The position numbers and the translations under genes are program-made. Positions 9,182-24,411 of a DNA stretch of 64,000 nucleotides are shown here, piece by piece (the stretch's first letter is position 1; each line of letters opens with the position of its first letter). Source of the stretch: Nocardioides sediminis. GTDB lineage: Bacteria > Actinomycetota > Actinomycetes > Propionibacteriales > Nocardioidaceae. The DNA lies in contig NZ_PZYZ01000001.1 of NCBI RefSeq assembly GCF_003047295.1, forward strand, positions 62,001 through 126,000, written 5' to 3'. Under the pieces are notes generated by a model that did no database searches, was not told the DNA's origin, and worked only from the letters and a program-made list of their open reading frames with translations.

Positions 9182-10485
9182 TCACCCGCCGCACCCGCAT
9201 GCAGCTGCTGGTCTTCGCCGTCATCACGCTGCTGGGCGTCAGCTACGTCGGCGCCCGCTACGCCCGCCTCGACCGGGTGTTCATCGACGACACCTACACG
9301 GTGGTCGCGCACTTCGCCGACTCCGGTGGCGCCTTCGCCGGGGCCGAGGTGTCCTACCGGGGCGTCCGCGTGGGCGAGGTCTCGGAGATGGTGCTGACCG
9401 ACGAGGGCGTCGACATCCACCTCGACATCGACGACGAGCAGGGCCGCATCCCGGCCGACAGCCTGGCGCTGGTGGGCAACCGCTCGGCGGTCGGCGAGCA
9501 GTACGTCGAGCTGCAGCCGCAGGTCGACGGCGGTCCGTTCCTGAAGGACGGCTCCGAGATCGACGTGGACCGCACCCGGACCCCGATCCAGACCGACACC
9601 CTGCTCACCAACCTGTCCGACACCGTCCGCAGCGTCGACGAGGAGGACCTCCAGACGGTCACCACCGAGTTCGGTGCGGCCTTCGGCGGCGCGGGGGACG
9701 ACCTCCAGACGATCATCGACTCGGGAACTGCGTTCATCGACGCCGCCGACGCCAACTTCGAGATCACCACCAAGCTGATCCGCGACGGCAACACCGTGCT
9801 CGAGGGCCAGGTCGCCTCCGAGAGCGCGCTGCGCTCCTTCGCTCGCGACCTGAGCAGCTTCTCCACCTCGCTGGTCGGGTCGGACGAGGACCTGCGCTCG
9901 GTGATCGACAACGGCAGTGCGACCGCCACCCAGCTGCGGACCTTCATCGAGGACAACGAGGTCGAGCTCGGCGAGCTGCTCAACAACCTGGTCACCACCG
10001 GTGAGGTCGTGGTCGAGAACATCGAGGGCGTCGAGCAGCTGCTGGTCATCTACCCCTACGTCGTCGAGGGCGGCTTCACCGTCGTGTCCAGGACCCCGGC
10101 GACCGGCAACTACGACGCCCACTTCGGCATGGTGCTCACCTCCGAGCCGCACGTGTGCACCGGTGGCTACGAGGGGACCGACACCCGGCCCCCACAGGAC
10201 GGCGGCAACCTGCCGATGAACGTGGCGGCCCGGTGCACCGAGCCGGCGTCGAAGTCCAACGCACGGGGCGGCCAGCACGCCCCCCGCGCGGGAGCGTCGT
10301 ACGCGCCGCCGGCGGCCGGTCCGTCGGCGCCGCCCGTGGCGGCCTACGATCCTCGGACCGGCGAGCTGGTCTGGGGCGAGGCCGAGGCCGCGCGGCTGCA
10401 GTCGCGCGGTAGCGTCGCACCCCGCACCTTGGGAGAGGAGTCGTGGAAGTGGCTGTACCTCCAGCCGCTCCTCACGGGCAGGTGA
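9178..10485 (+). CDS. MCE family protein (MceF position)
   Basis: Sixth MCE subunit, 435 residues: anchor at residues 8-25, MCE domain with EVSYRGVRVGEV and VGNRSAVGEQYVEL (about 30-120), helical region to about 300 with many D-D-L-T repeats, and a C-terminal tail rich in Ala, Pro and Arg. Starts at the ATG overlapping the MceE stop, so mceD, mceE and mceF are translationally coupled. It closes the set of six MCE genes; a hairpin follows at 10497-10542. Confidence 0.91.
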   Translation: MITRRTRMQLLVFAVITLLGVSYVGARYARLDRVFIDDTYTVVAHFADSGGAFAGAEVSYRGVRVGEVSEMVLTDEGVDIHLDIDDEQGRIPADSLALVGNRSAVGEQYVELQPQVDGGPFLKDGSEIDVDRTRTPIQTDTLLTNLSDTVRSVDEEDLQTVTTEFGAAFGGAGDDLQTIIDSGTAFIDAADANFEITTKLIRDGNTVLEGQVASESALRSFARDLSSFSTSLVGSDEDLRSVIDNGSATATQLRTFIEDNEVELGELLNNLVTTGEVVVENIEGVEQLLVIYPYVVEGGFTVVSRTPATGNYDAHFGMVLTSEPHVCTGGYEGTDTRPPQDGGNLPMNVAARCTEPASKSNARGGQHAPRAGASYAPPAAGPSAPPVAAYDPRTGELVWGEAEAARLQSRGSVAPRTLGEESWKWLYLQPLLTGR

Positions 10486-10496
10486 CCCGCGTAACC

Positions 10497-10542
10497 CGGT
10501 CCTTCCGGACTCGTTGTCCTGTGCGGAGTCGGGGAGGGACCG
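10497..10542 (+). terminator. Hairpin between the MCE genes and the Mce-associated genes
   Basis: Arms at 10497-10506 and 10533-10542 pair over ten bases with one G-U, continued by an inner five-base stem (508-512 with 526-530 of 10 kb). No T-run follows. It may attenuate transcription into the downstream Mce-associated genes or stabilise the upstream message. Confidence 0.4.
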
Positions 10543-10624
10543 ACACCACGCAGGGTCTCGGCCGCTGCGCGGTCGCAGGAGCGGCGGGAGGCCGACTCCC
10601 TGATCAGCTTGGAGGGAAGGATCC

Positions 10625-11251
10625 GTGGACGTGCTGACTGCCCCACCCCCGGTCGACGACAGCGGGTCGAGCGCCACGGCGCCCGGCCGCGAGCCGGCGT
10701 CGACCTTTCGCACCGCCCTGGCCGGTGTGCTCGTGCTGGCGCTGCTCGTCGCGGCCGGCGTCCTCGCGTGGTTGCTCCTCGCGCGCGGCGGCGACGGCGA
10801 CGACGTGCAGTCCTCCCGCGAGGAGGTGATGGCGCAGACCGAGCAGTTCATGCTGCGCATGGGCACCTACGGTCCCGACCTCCTCGACGAGAAGGGCGGC
10901 ATGCCGGAGTACCGCGAGCGTGTCACCGGCGTGATCACCGACAAGTTCGCCGCGTCCTTCGAGAAGGAGGCCGGCACCGCCGAGCAGCTCGTCGCGCAGG
11001 CGGGGGTCACCCGGGCCGCCGACGTCTTCGCCACCGGCGTCTCCAGCATCGACCAGGACTCGGCCCGCGCCCTGGTCGCCGGCACCTTCAGCGACTCCTA
11101 CGAGGTCAAGGGCGAGACGGTCGACCAGGAGCCGATCCCGTTCCGGATCGAGGTGAGCCTGGTCAAGGTCGAGGGGGAGTGGCTCGTCGACGACTTCGAC
11201 CCGGTCTCGTCCGACGAGGCCGCCCCCACGGACGCGGGAGGCCGGCAGTGA
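10625..11251 (+). CDS. Mce-associated membrane protein
   Basis: A 208-residue protein with a short Pro/Ser-rich cytoplasmic start, one membrane helix (about residues 29-52), and an extracytoplasmic NTF2-like domain ending in KVEGEWLVDDFDPV, a motif common to Mce-associated (Mas/Mam) proteins. These stabilise or help assemble Mce complexes in mycobacteria and rhodococci. GTG start preceded by GGAGGGAAGGATCC. Its stop overlaps the GTG of the next gene. Function is inferred from family and position. Confidence 0.85.
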   Translation: MDVLTAPPPVDDSGSSATAPGREPASTFRTALAGVLVLALLVAAGVLAWLLLARGGDGDDVQSSREEVMAQTEQFMLRMGTYGPDLLDEKGGMPEYRERVTGVITDKFAASFEKEAGTAEQLVAQAGVTRAADVFATGVSSIDQDSARALVAGTFSDSYEVKGETVDQEPIPFRIEVSLVKVEGEWLVDDFDPVSSDEAAPTDAGGRQ

Positions 11252-12078
11252 GCAGCCAGACCACGAGCCCGAGCTGGTACGACGTCCTCGACGTCGACCC
11301 CGGCGCCTCGACCGACGAGGTGCGCGCGGCCTGGCGCGCCGGCATCGCCGACCTCGAGCCCGGCTCGCGCCGCTTCGCCTCGCTCAACGCCGCCGCCGAG
11401 GTGCTCCTGGACCCGCACCGCCGGGCGGCGTACGACGCCTCGCTCGGCGAGGGCGCGCCCGTCGCGGCCCCGGGCACCGCGCCGGACCCCACGTCCGGCA
11501 CCGTGCGGGACACCCAGCCCGACCTCGTCCCGGACGCGGACGGTGCGCCCGATGACCGGGAGTCGGTGACCGACAGCGCCCGTACGGGCCGCGACGTGCC
11601 GACGTGGCTGCTGGCCGTGCTCGGGCTCGTGGTCGCCGCGCTGGTCGCGGGGTGCGCCTGGGCGTGGCAGGCGACCTCGGGGGAGACCGAGGAGGAGGCG
11701 ACCCGGGCCGCGCAGGCGGCCGCGGAGCGCGCCATCGTGCCGGTCCTCTCCTACGGCTTCGAGACCCTCGAGGAGGACCAGGCGCGGGCGCAGGGCTACC
11801 TCACCTCCGACTACCGCGAGGACTACGACCAGCTCTTCGCGGTCATCTCCGACAACGCCCCGCAGACCGAGACGACCGTCCAGGCGGAGGTGGTCGCGTC
11901 CGGGATCGTGCGCTCGGGCCGGGACCGGGTCGACGTGCTGGTCTTCGTCGACCGTCCCACCACCAACAAGCTCACCCCGGAGCCGGAGACCTACAAGGAC
12001 CAGGTCACCGTGACCATGCAGCGGGTCGGCGACGAGTGGCTCGTCGACAACCTGGTCACCTCGCCCGCCCGGCGCTGA
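11248..12078 (+). CDS. Mce-associated membrane protein with N-terminal J-like domain
   Basis: A 276-residue protein. Residues 9-68 resemble a DnaJ J-domain (SWYDVLDVDPGAS, then LLDPHRRAAYDASLG) but lack the HPD motif needed to stimulate Hsp70: the loop reads IADLEPGS. An acidic linker, one membrane helix (about 119-141) and an extracytoplasmic domain ending GDEWLVDNL follow, matching the Mce-associated fold of the preceding gene. GTG start overlaps the upstream stop. Likely an accessory subunit of the Mce system. The J-like part probably binds a partner rather than acting as a co-chaperone, which is inference. Confidence 0.82.
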   Translation: MSSQTTSPSWYDVLDVDPGASTDEVRAAWRAGIADLEPGSRRFASLNAAAEVLLDPHRRAAYDASLGEGAPVAAPGTAPDPTSGTVRDTQPDLVPDADGAPDDRESVTDSARTGRDVPTWLLAVLGLVVAALVAGCAWAWQATSGETEEEATRAAQAAAERAIVPVLSYGFETLEEDQARAQGYLTSDYREDYDQLFAVISDNAPQTETTVQAEVVASGIVRSGRDRVDVLVFVDRPTTNKLTPEPETYKDQVTVTMQRVGDEWLVDNLVTSPARR

Positions 12079-12149
12079 CCACCGGGGCACTCCTGCACGT
12101 CGGACACGCCGGCGTGGCGACGCGGTCCGGTCCGCGCCGGGGTCGGTGC

Positions 12150-12178
12150 TTGACCTGTCCCCGGTCGGCGGACATGAT
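12150..12178 (+). promoter_or_regulatory. Candidate distal rpoB promoter
   Basis: TTGACC at 12150-12155 and CATGAT at 12173-12178 are separated by 17 bases. Transcription would begin near 12185, giving a leader of about 190 bases before the chosen rpoB start. Confidence 0.5.
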
Positions 12179-12239
12179 CTTCGGCAACGCGAGAGCGAAC
12201 GGCGAGACGATCATCGATTTTTCGCCATCGACCCCGCCT

Positions 12240-12268
12240 TTGAAGCGAGCCCTGTGGTGCGGTAGCCT
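12240..12268 (+). promoter_or_regulatory. Candidate proximal rpoB promoter
   Basis: TTGAAG at 12240-12245 and TAGCCT at 12263-12268 are separated by 17 bases, close to the actinobacterial SigA consensus. Initiation would fall near 12275, leaving about 97 bases before the TTG start. Confidence 0.6.
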
Positions 12269-12371
12269 GTGACTTTGCGCCTGCCCTCATATGCCCTTCA
12301 CCCTGCCCGGACGGGTGTCGTGGTGGTCGGCCGGCGATCTCTTGGATCACGATCCTTCGAAGGACACCCTC

Positions 12372-15890
<3,519 letters not shown>

Positions 15891-15897
15891 GTGACGA

Positions 15898-15925
15898 GGC
15901 GGTGCGCCCGAACCGGCGCACCGCC
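15898..15925 (+). other. Perfect hairpin in the rpoB-rpoC spacer
   Basis: Eleven-base arms 15898-15908 and 15915-15925 (GGCGGTGCGCC and its complement) flank a six-base loop. No T-run follows, and rpoC must be transcribed through it, so RNA processing, attenuation or message stability is more likely than full termination. Confidence 0.6.
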
Positions 15926-15980
15926 CCTCCTCGGTCCCTCACCCACTGAATTTCGTACCAACTGAAGGGTTGCAGCCATC

Positions 15981-19856
<3,876 letters not shown>

Positions 19857-19874
19857 CGTCAGCAGTAGTCACGA

Positions 19875-19912
19875 CCGGGCCCCGGTCTCCCTCGCGGGAG
19901 GCCGGGGCCCGG
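19875..19912 (+). terminator. rpoBC operon terminator
   Basis: A 17-pair stem (19875-19891 with 19896-19912, one T-G wobble at 19886/19901) closed by the tetraloop TCGC begins 19 bases after the rpoC stop. There is no T-run, as is common for actinobacterial terminators. Confidence 0.8.
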
Positions 19913-20043
19913 TGGCGTCCTGGGGTGCGTACGCCGACTGTGCGGGGAGTGTCCGGACGCTGGCGGAGGCGCCCGAGGGTCCGGGGCCGGTGGACTGGCC
20001 CGACGAGACCCGGAGGGGGTCTCCCAACGGAGGGATCCACCAC

Positions 20044-20463
20044 ATGAGTGCCACCATGCGCCGCCTCGGCGTCGTCACCGCCGCTGCTGCCGCCGCCGTC
20101 GCGGTCACGGCCACCAGCGCCAGCGCGCACCACTGCTTCGTGCCGATGTACTCGCTCAACGGGCCCACGTCGGCCAACTGGTTCGTCGTGTCGGCCGAGG
20201 ACGGGGCCGCGCTCATCGAGGGCTACACGGCCGAGTGCGACGAGGCGGCCGACGCCGGGTACGCCGCCCTGGAGGCCGCGAGGCTGCCCGTCGGCATCAA
20301 GATCTTCGAGAAGATGACGATCGGCGACCCAAAGGGCACCGAGCGGATGCCGAGCCCCCACGGGGCCGACGGCAAGGGCCTGGAGTACTTCATGGCGGGG
20401 TCCACGCTGCCCGACGAGATGGTCGGCACCTGGATCGCGGGGGCCACCGCCCACGAGTGCTGA
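20044..20463 (+). CDS. Small secreted protein of unknown function
   Basis: A 139-residue protein not recognised as a known family. It starts at ATG 20044 with CGGAGGG upstream; the frame is open further left, but that part overlaps the rpoC terminator. Residues 1-30 form a signal peptide with an Ala-rich core and likely cleavage after SASA. The mature part begins HHCFVPMYSLNG, contains three Cys residues in all, and ends WIAGATAHEC. The His pair and Cys residues could bind metal, but nothing proves it. It stands alone between the rpoBC terminator and a promoter at 20466. Confidence 0.75.
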   Translation: MSATMRRLGVVTAAAAAAVAVTATSASAHHCFVPMYSLNGPTSANWFVVSAEDGAALIEGYTAECDEAADAGYAALEAARLPVGIKIFEKMTIGDPKGTERMPSPHGADGKGLEYFMAGSTLPDEMVGTWIAGATAHEC

Positions 20464-20465
20464 CC

Positions 20466-20471
20466 TAGGGT
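20466..20471 (+). promoter_or_regulatory. -10 box TAGGGT for the DUF429 gene (leaderless)
   Basis: TAGGGT ends seven bases before the ATG at 20479, so the transcript should begin at or next to the start codon. No Shine-Dalgarno sequence is present. Confidence 0.55.
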
Positions 20472-20478
20472 CGGGCCC

Positions 20479-21159
20479 ATGACGTGGCCCACCGTCCTCG
20501 GGGTCGACGGCTGCCGCGGCGGCTGGGTCGGCGTGCGCCTGGGCGGGTGTGCTCCGGCAGCCCTGGCCGCGCCGACCATCGCCGAGCTCGTCGCGGCGGC
20601 CGGACCCGACCTGTCGTGCGTCGGCATCGACATGCCGATCGGCCTGCCCGACGACGGGCCGCGGGCGGCGGAGGGGCTCGTGCGGGCACTGCTGGGCGCC
20701 CGACGCGCGACGGTTTTCAGCACGCTGGTGCGTGCGGCGTACACCGCGCCGTCGTACGCCGAGGGGCAGGTCGTGCAGCGCCGGGCCACCGGCACCGGCT
20801 TCAGCCAGCAGTCCTGGGGGCTGCGCCACAAGATCCTCGAGGTCGACACCTGGCTGCGCACCGGCCCGTCGGTGCGGGTGGTGGAGGTGCACCCCGAGAC
20901 GTCGTTCGCGGTGCTGCGCGGAGAGCCGGTCGCGGCGGGCAAGAAGACCCCCGAGGGCCGGCAGGCGCGGCGTGCGGCGCTGCGGACGGCCGGCATCGAG
21001 CCGCCGGACCGTCCACGCGGGGGCGTCGCCGAGGACGACCTCCTCGACGCGTGCGTCGTCGCCTGGACCGCTGCCCGGGTCGCCCGCGGCGAGGCGAGGT
21101 CGCACCCCGAGGTGCCCGAGACGTTCTCCGACGGGTGGCCGGCCGCCATCTGGGCGTGA
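20479..21159 (+). CDS. DUF429 domain-containing protein
   Basis: A 226-residue cytosolic protein of the DUF429 family, an RNase H-like fold with predicted nuclease activity but no assigned role. It shows the family features: the N-terminal strand VLGVDGCRGGWVGVRL, the acidic IGIDMPIGLPDDGPRAAE-like segment (here GIDMPIGLPDD), the middle ILEVDTWLR and EVHPETSF, and the C-terminal DDLLDACVVAWTA helix. The conserved Asp and Glu residues needed for such an active site are present. It is followed by the flavoenzyme gene after 47 bases. Confidence 0.82.
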   Translation: MTWPTVLGVDGCRGGWVGVRLGGCAPAALAAPTIAELVAAAGPDLSCVGIDMPIGLPDDGPRAAEGLVRALLGARRATVFSTLVRAAYTAPSYAEGQVVQRRATGTGFSQQSWGLRHKILEVDTWLRTGPSVRVVEVHPETSFAVLRGEPVAAGKKTPEGRQARRAALRTAGIEPPDRPRGGVAEDDLLDACVVAWTAARVARGEARSHPEVPETFSDGWPAAIWA

Positions 21160-21206
21160 GTCGCCCCGTTTTCGCCCCGGTTGGCAGGACAGGGGAGAAT
21201 CGCGGC

Positions 21207-22451
21207 GTGACCACCCCCACCACCACCGACGTCCTCGTGGTCGGCGCCGGTCCCGCCGGCTCCGCGGCCGCCGCCTGGAGCGCCCGGGCCGGGCTCGACA
21301 CGGTGCTGGTGGACGCGCAGGTCTTCCCGCGCGACAAGACGTGCGGCGACGGGCTCACCCCGCGCGCCATCGGTGAGATGCAACGTCTCGGCCTCGAGGA
21401 CTGGCTGCGCGCCCACACGGTCAACGAGGGCCTGCGAGCGCACGGGTTCGGCCAGACGCTGCTGCTGCCGTGGCCCTCGCTGCCGGGCAGCAGCCTCCCG
21501 TCGTGGGGGTCCGCGGTCGCGCGCACCGAGCTCGACGACCACCTGCGCACGGTCGCGATCAAGAGCGGCGCGCTCGCCCTCGACGGCGCTCGCGCGGTCG
21601 ACGTGCGCACCGAGGGGACCCGGGTCGCCGCGGTCGTGTTCCGCCGCGGGGACGAGGTCTTCGAGATCGCCTGCAACCGGCTCGTCGTCGCCGACGGGGT
21701 GCGCTCCCCGCTGGGCAAGCTGCTGGGCCGCGAGTGGCACCGCGACACGGTCTACGGCGTCGCGGGGCGCTCCTACGTCGCCTCGGAGATGTCCGACGAC
21801 CCGTGGATCAGCTCGCACCTCGAGCTGCGCGGCGAGGACGGCGAGATCCTGAGCGGCTACGGCTGGATCTTCCCGCTGGGCACCGGCGAGGTGAACCTCG
21901 GCGTGGGCACCCTCGCGACCGTGAAGCGGCCCGCCGACATCGCCGTCAGGCCGCTCATGTCCCACTACGCCGACCAGCGCCGTGAGGAGTTCCGGCTCTC
22001 CGGCGAGCTGCGGATGCCGACCTCGGCCCTGCTGCCGATGGGCGGCGCCGTCTCCCACGTCGCCGGCGACAACTGGGCGCTGATCGGGGACGCGGCCGGC
22101 TGCGTCAACCCCCTCAACGGTGAGGGCATCGACTACGGGCTCGAGACCGGCCGCTTCGTGGCGGAGGCGATGGCCGCGGGCGAGCACCTCGGCACGGCGT
22201 GGCCGGCGGTCCTCCGCGAGCACTACGGCGAGGCCTTCTCCATCGCCCGGCGGCTGGCCGGCATCGCGACCCAGCCCAGGGTGGTGGCCACGCTCGGCCC
22301 GGCGGGCATGCGCTCGGACTGGCTGATGACGCTCGCGCTGCGCTGGATGGGCAACCTGGTCGACGACGCCGACCGCGACCGCGCCGCCCGGGTGTGGCGC
22401 TGGGCCGGCCGGCGCTCGATCGCGCGCGACGCGCGGCCGCCGTTCTCCTGA
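21207..22451 (+). CDS. Geranylgeranyl reductase family FAD-dependent oxidoreductase
   Basis: A 414-residue flavoenzyme of the geranylgeranyl reductase family, which saturates isoprenoid double bonds, for example in menaquinone side chains (MenJ type). The N-terminal Rossmann motif is VVGAGPAGSAAA, followed by the CGDGLTPRAIGEM segment typical of this family, a second FAD motif ADGVRSPLGKLLG, and GDAAGCVNPLNGEGIDYGL. GTG 21207 is preceded by AGGGGAG. In mycobacteria such enzymes sit near menaquinone genes; here the neighbours do not specify the substrate, so menaquinone reduction is likely but not shown. Confidence 0.88.
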   Translation: MTTPTTTDVLVVGAGPAGSAAAAWSARAGLDTVLVDAQVFPRDKTCGDGLTPRAIGEMQRLGLEDWLRAHTVNEGLRAHGFGQTLLLPWPSLPGSSLPSWGSAVARTELDDHLRTVAIKSGALALDGARAVDVRTEGTRVAAVVFRRGDEVFEIACNRLVVADGVRSPLGKLLGREWHRDTVYGVAGRSYVASEMSDDPWISSHLELRGEDGEILSGYGWIFPLGTGEVNLGVGTLATVKRPADIAVRPLMSHYADQRREEFRLSGELRMPTSALLPMGGAVSHVAGDNWALIGDAAGCVNPLNGEGIDYGLETGRFVAEAMAAGEHLGTAWPAVLREHYGEAFSIARRLAGIATQPRVVATLGPAGMRSDWLMTLALRWMGNLVDDADRDRAARVWRWAGRRSIARDARPPFS

Positions 22452-22471
22452 GGGTGCCCGCCCCGGACCGG

Positions 22472-22477
22472 TAGGGT
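22472..22477 (+). promoter_or_regulatory. Candidate -10 box for the acyltransferase gene
   Basis: TAGGGT lies 46 bases upstream of the ATG at 22524, with a purine-rich ribosome binding site GAAGAGAG just before the start. The -35 region is not clear. Confidence 0.4.
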
Positions 22478-22523
22478 CCCGCCGACACCGATCCGCGGTG
22501 GGGGCCGAGCACGAAGAGAGCGC

Positions 22524-23348
22524 ATGAGCGACCGCTGGTACCGCACGGCCGACGTCCTGGGCCGGACGGCGATGAGGGTGCTGGGCATCGACACGCGATG
22601 GACCGGCGAGGAGCACCTGCCCACGACCGGGCCGGTGCTGATGGCCGCCACCCACGTCAGCTATCCCGACTTCCTGTTCCTGGGGAAGGCGGCGCTCGCC
22701 CGGAGGCGCCACGTCCGCTTCATGTGCCGTCACGACGTGTGGCACGTCCCGGTCGTCCGGACGGCGATGGACCGCATGCGGCACGTCCCGGTGGACCGGG
22801 ACGCGCCCGCGGCGGCCTACCTGCGGGCCCGGAGCCTGCTGTGCGACGGCGAGGCCGTCTGCGCCTTCCCCGAGGCGGGGATCTCCTACTCCTACACCGT
22901 CCGGTCGCTGATGCGCGGTGTCGCCAGCCTGGCGCGGGAGACCGGGGCGCCGGTCGTCCCGGTGGCGCTGTGGGGCAGCCAGCGGATCTGGAGCGTCGGG
23001 TGGCCCGACGAGCGTGGGCGAGGTCCGCGGCCGGACCTCACGAGGGGCCGGCGGGTCGACGTGGTGCTGGGCGAGCCGGTCACGGCCGCGCCCGGCGACG
23101 ACCTCACGGAGTGGACGCGGGACCTCGGTCGTCGGATGACGTCGTTGCTGGAGGGGTTGCAGGGCCTGCCCCACCACCAGCCGTCTCCAGGGGTTCCGGC
23201 CCCGTGGCACCCGGCGCACCTGGGTGGGACGGCGCCGACGCGTCTCGAGGCGCACGAGCTGGACTCGGTGCCGCGCTCGGCGGTGCGTCCGACGTGGGGG
23301 CCGCCGTCGTGGGACCAGCCGTGGGACCGGCCGCGGGAGACGGCGTAG
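22524..23348 (+). CDS. 1-acyl-sn-glycerol-3-phosphate acyltransferase (PlsC family)
   Basis: A 274-residue lysophospholipid acyltransferase that would add an acyl chain to lysophosphatidic acid or a related lipid at the membrane. Motif I is HVSYPD (HX4D, near residue 44), motif III is FPEAGIS, and VPVALWGSQR is the last conserved block. The catalytic domain ends near residue 215. The last 60 residues are Pro/Trp/Arg-rich with no PlsC counterpart and lie on the same DNA as the tail of the convergent acyltransferase-3 gene. The start ATG follows GAAGAGAG. Confidence 0.87.
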   Translation: MSDRWYRTADVLGRTAMRVLGIDTRWTGEEHLPTTGPVLMAATHVSYPDFLFLGKAALARRRHVRFMCRHDVWHVPVVRTAMDRMRHVPVDRDAPAAAYLRARSLLCDGEAVCAFPEAGISYSYTVRSLMRGVASLARETGAPVVPVALWGSQRIWSVGWPDERGRGPRPDLTRGRRVDVVLGEPVTAAPGDDLTEWTRDLGRRMTSLLEGLQGLPHHQPSPGVPAPWHPAHLGGTAPTRLEAHELDSVPRSAVRPTWGPPSWDQPWDRPRETA

Positions 23349-24366
23349 CGGCCTGTGGCGTGGTGTGGGACGCGCGGCGGGCCTCCAGCCAGCCGAGCGG
23401 GTTGGTGAAGGGCTCGAGCACGCGTCGTACGGGCGGGGAGGCGAGCAGCAGGGCCAGCCCCACGGCCCCGAGCACCGTCAGCACCAGGCCGAGCGTCGGG
23501 TAGGCGGCGGTGAAGTCGGGCCAGCCGAGCGCCTTGACGGTCTTGATGACGAAGCCGTGGAACAGGTAGATGACCATGGTCGCGCCACCCATCACGGTGA
23601 ACCAGCCGAGCGAGCGGCGCGGCACCAGGGACATGGCCGCGAAGGCGCCGAGCAGGCCGACCATCATCACCGTCAGGCGGGTCTGGAAGGCGATCTCGTT
23701 GTCGATCGGGAGCTCGTTGTAGCCCGTGTCGTACCAGAGCAGCGCGGTCTCGGCCCACGTGTCGGTCCAGAGCGCCATGATGCCGATCCCGACGAGCGTC
23801 GGGATGGCCGCGACCCGCACCCAGACGTCGTCGAGGTGGGCCAGGTGCCGCGGCTTCAGGTGCAGGCCGAGCACGAAGAACGGCAGCAGCCCCAGGAAGC
23901 GCGGGAACATCAGCGCTTCGGTGTCCCAGAGGCCGCCGATCAGGCTGACGACCACCGACAGCGGCAGGAACAGCCAGTGCAGCTTGAGGATCGGGGTGAT
24001 CAGGCGCCACATCAGCAGCACGATGAGGTACCACATGGTCCAGTGCGGCTCGATCCACAGCGGTCCGGTCACGTCCTCGCCGACGACGGTCCGGCGGTAG
24101 TAGAAGAGCGCCGGCTCGAAGATCAGGTAGGGCACCAGCAGCGTGTAGACCAGGTTCTTCATCCGGCGCCGGTCCCACTCGAAGGACTTGGAGAGGTAGC
24201 CGCTGATGAAGACGAACGCGGGGATGTGCCACATGTAGATGAAGTCGTAGACCCAGTGGCTGCCCGCCGTCGCCTCGACGAGCCCGATCGCGTGACCGAC
24301 CACGACGAGGGTGACGAGCACCATCTTGGTGTTGTCGAGCCAGGGGTCTCGTTGCGCGCCAGCCAC
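23104..24366 (-). CDS. Acyltransferase 3 family membrane protein
   Basis: A 420-residue integral membrane acyltransferase (acyltransferase 3/OafA-like), likely O-acylating a sugar or envelope component. It begins with the family motif LDNTKMVLVTLVVVGH, has about ten membrane helices, and contains the conserved FISGYL segment. Helices end near residue 330; the final 80-90 residues are Pro/Ala/Thr-rich low-complexity sequence. GTG start six bases after a TAGCCT box. The last 245 bases overlap the convergent PlsC gene; this tail may be a late extension. Confidence 0.85.
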   Translation of the reverse strand: MAGAQRDPWLDNTKMVLVTLVVVGHAIGLVEATAGSHWVYDFIYMWHIPAFVFISGYLSKSFEWDRRRMKNLVYTLLVPYLIFEPALFYYRRTVVGEDVTGPLWIEPHWTMWYLIVLLMWRLITPILKLHWLFLPLSVVVSLIGGLWDTEALMFPRFLGLLPFFVLGLHLKPRHLAHLDDVWVRVAAIPTLVGIGIMALWTDTWAETALLWYDTGYNELPIDNEIAFQTRLTVMMVGLLGAFAAMSLVPRRSLGWFTVMGGATMVIYLFHGFVIKTVKALGWPDFTAAYPTLGLVLTVLGAVGLALLLASPPVRRVLEPFTNPLGWLEARRASHTTPQAATPSPAAGPTAGPTTAAPTSDAPPSAAPSPARAPRDASAPSHPGAPGATGPEPLETAGGGAGPATPPATTSSDDRGPASTP

Positions 24367-24372
24367 GCGACG

Positions 24373-24378
24373 AGGCTA
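24373..24378 (-). promoter_or_regulatory. -10 box TAGCCT for the acyltransferase-3 gene (leaderless)
   Basis: Read on the minus strand, TAGCCT is followed by six bases and the GTG at 24366, which supports that start and a leaderless transcript. Confidence 0.5.
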
Positions 24379-24411
24379 CGGCAGTCACCCTGCTCATGGC
24401 AGGTTGGTGCC

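Noticed and set aside
22892..24397. Alternative minus-strand frame through the acyltransferase-3 gene
   Set aside because: The neighbouring frame encodes the proper membrane acyltransferase with its motif at the start.
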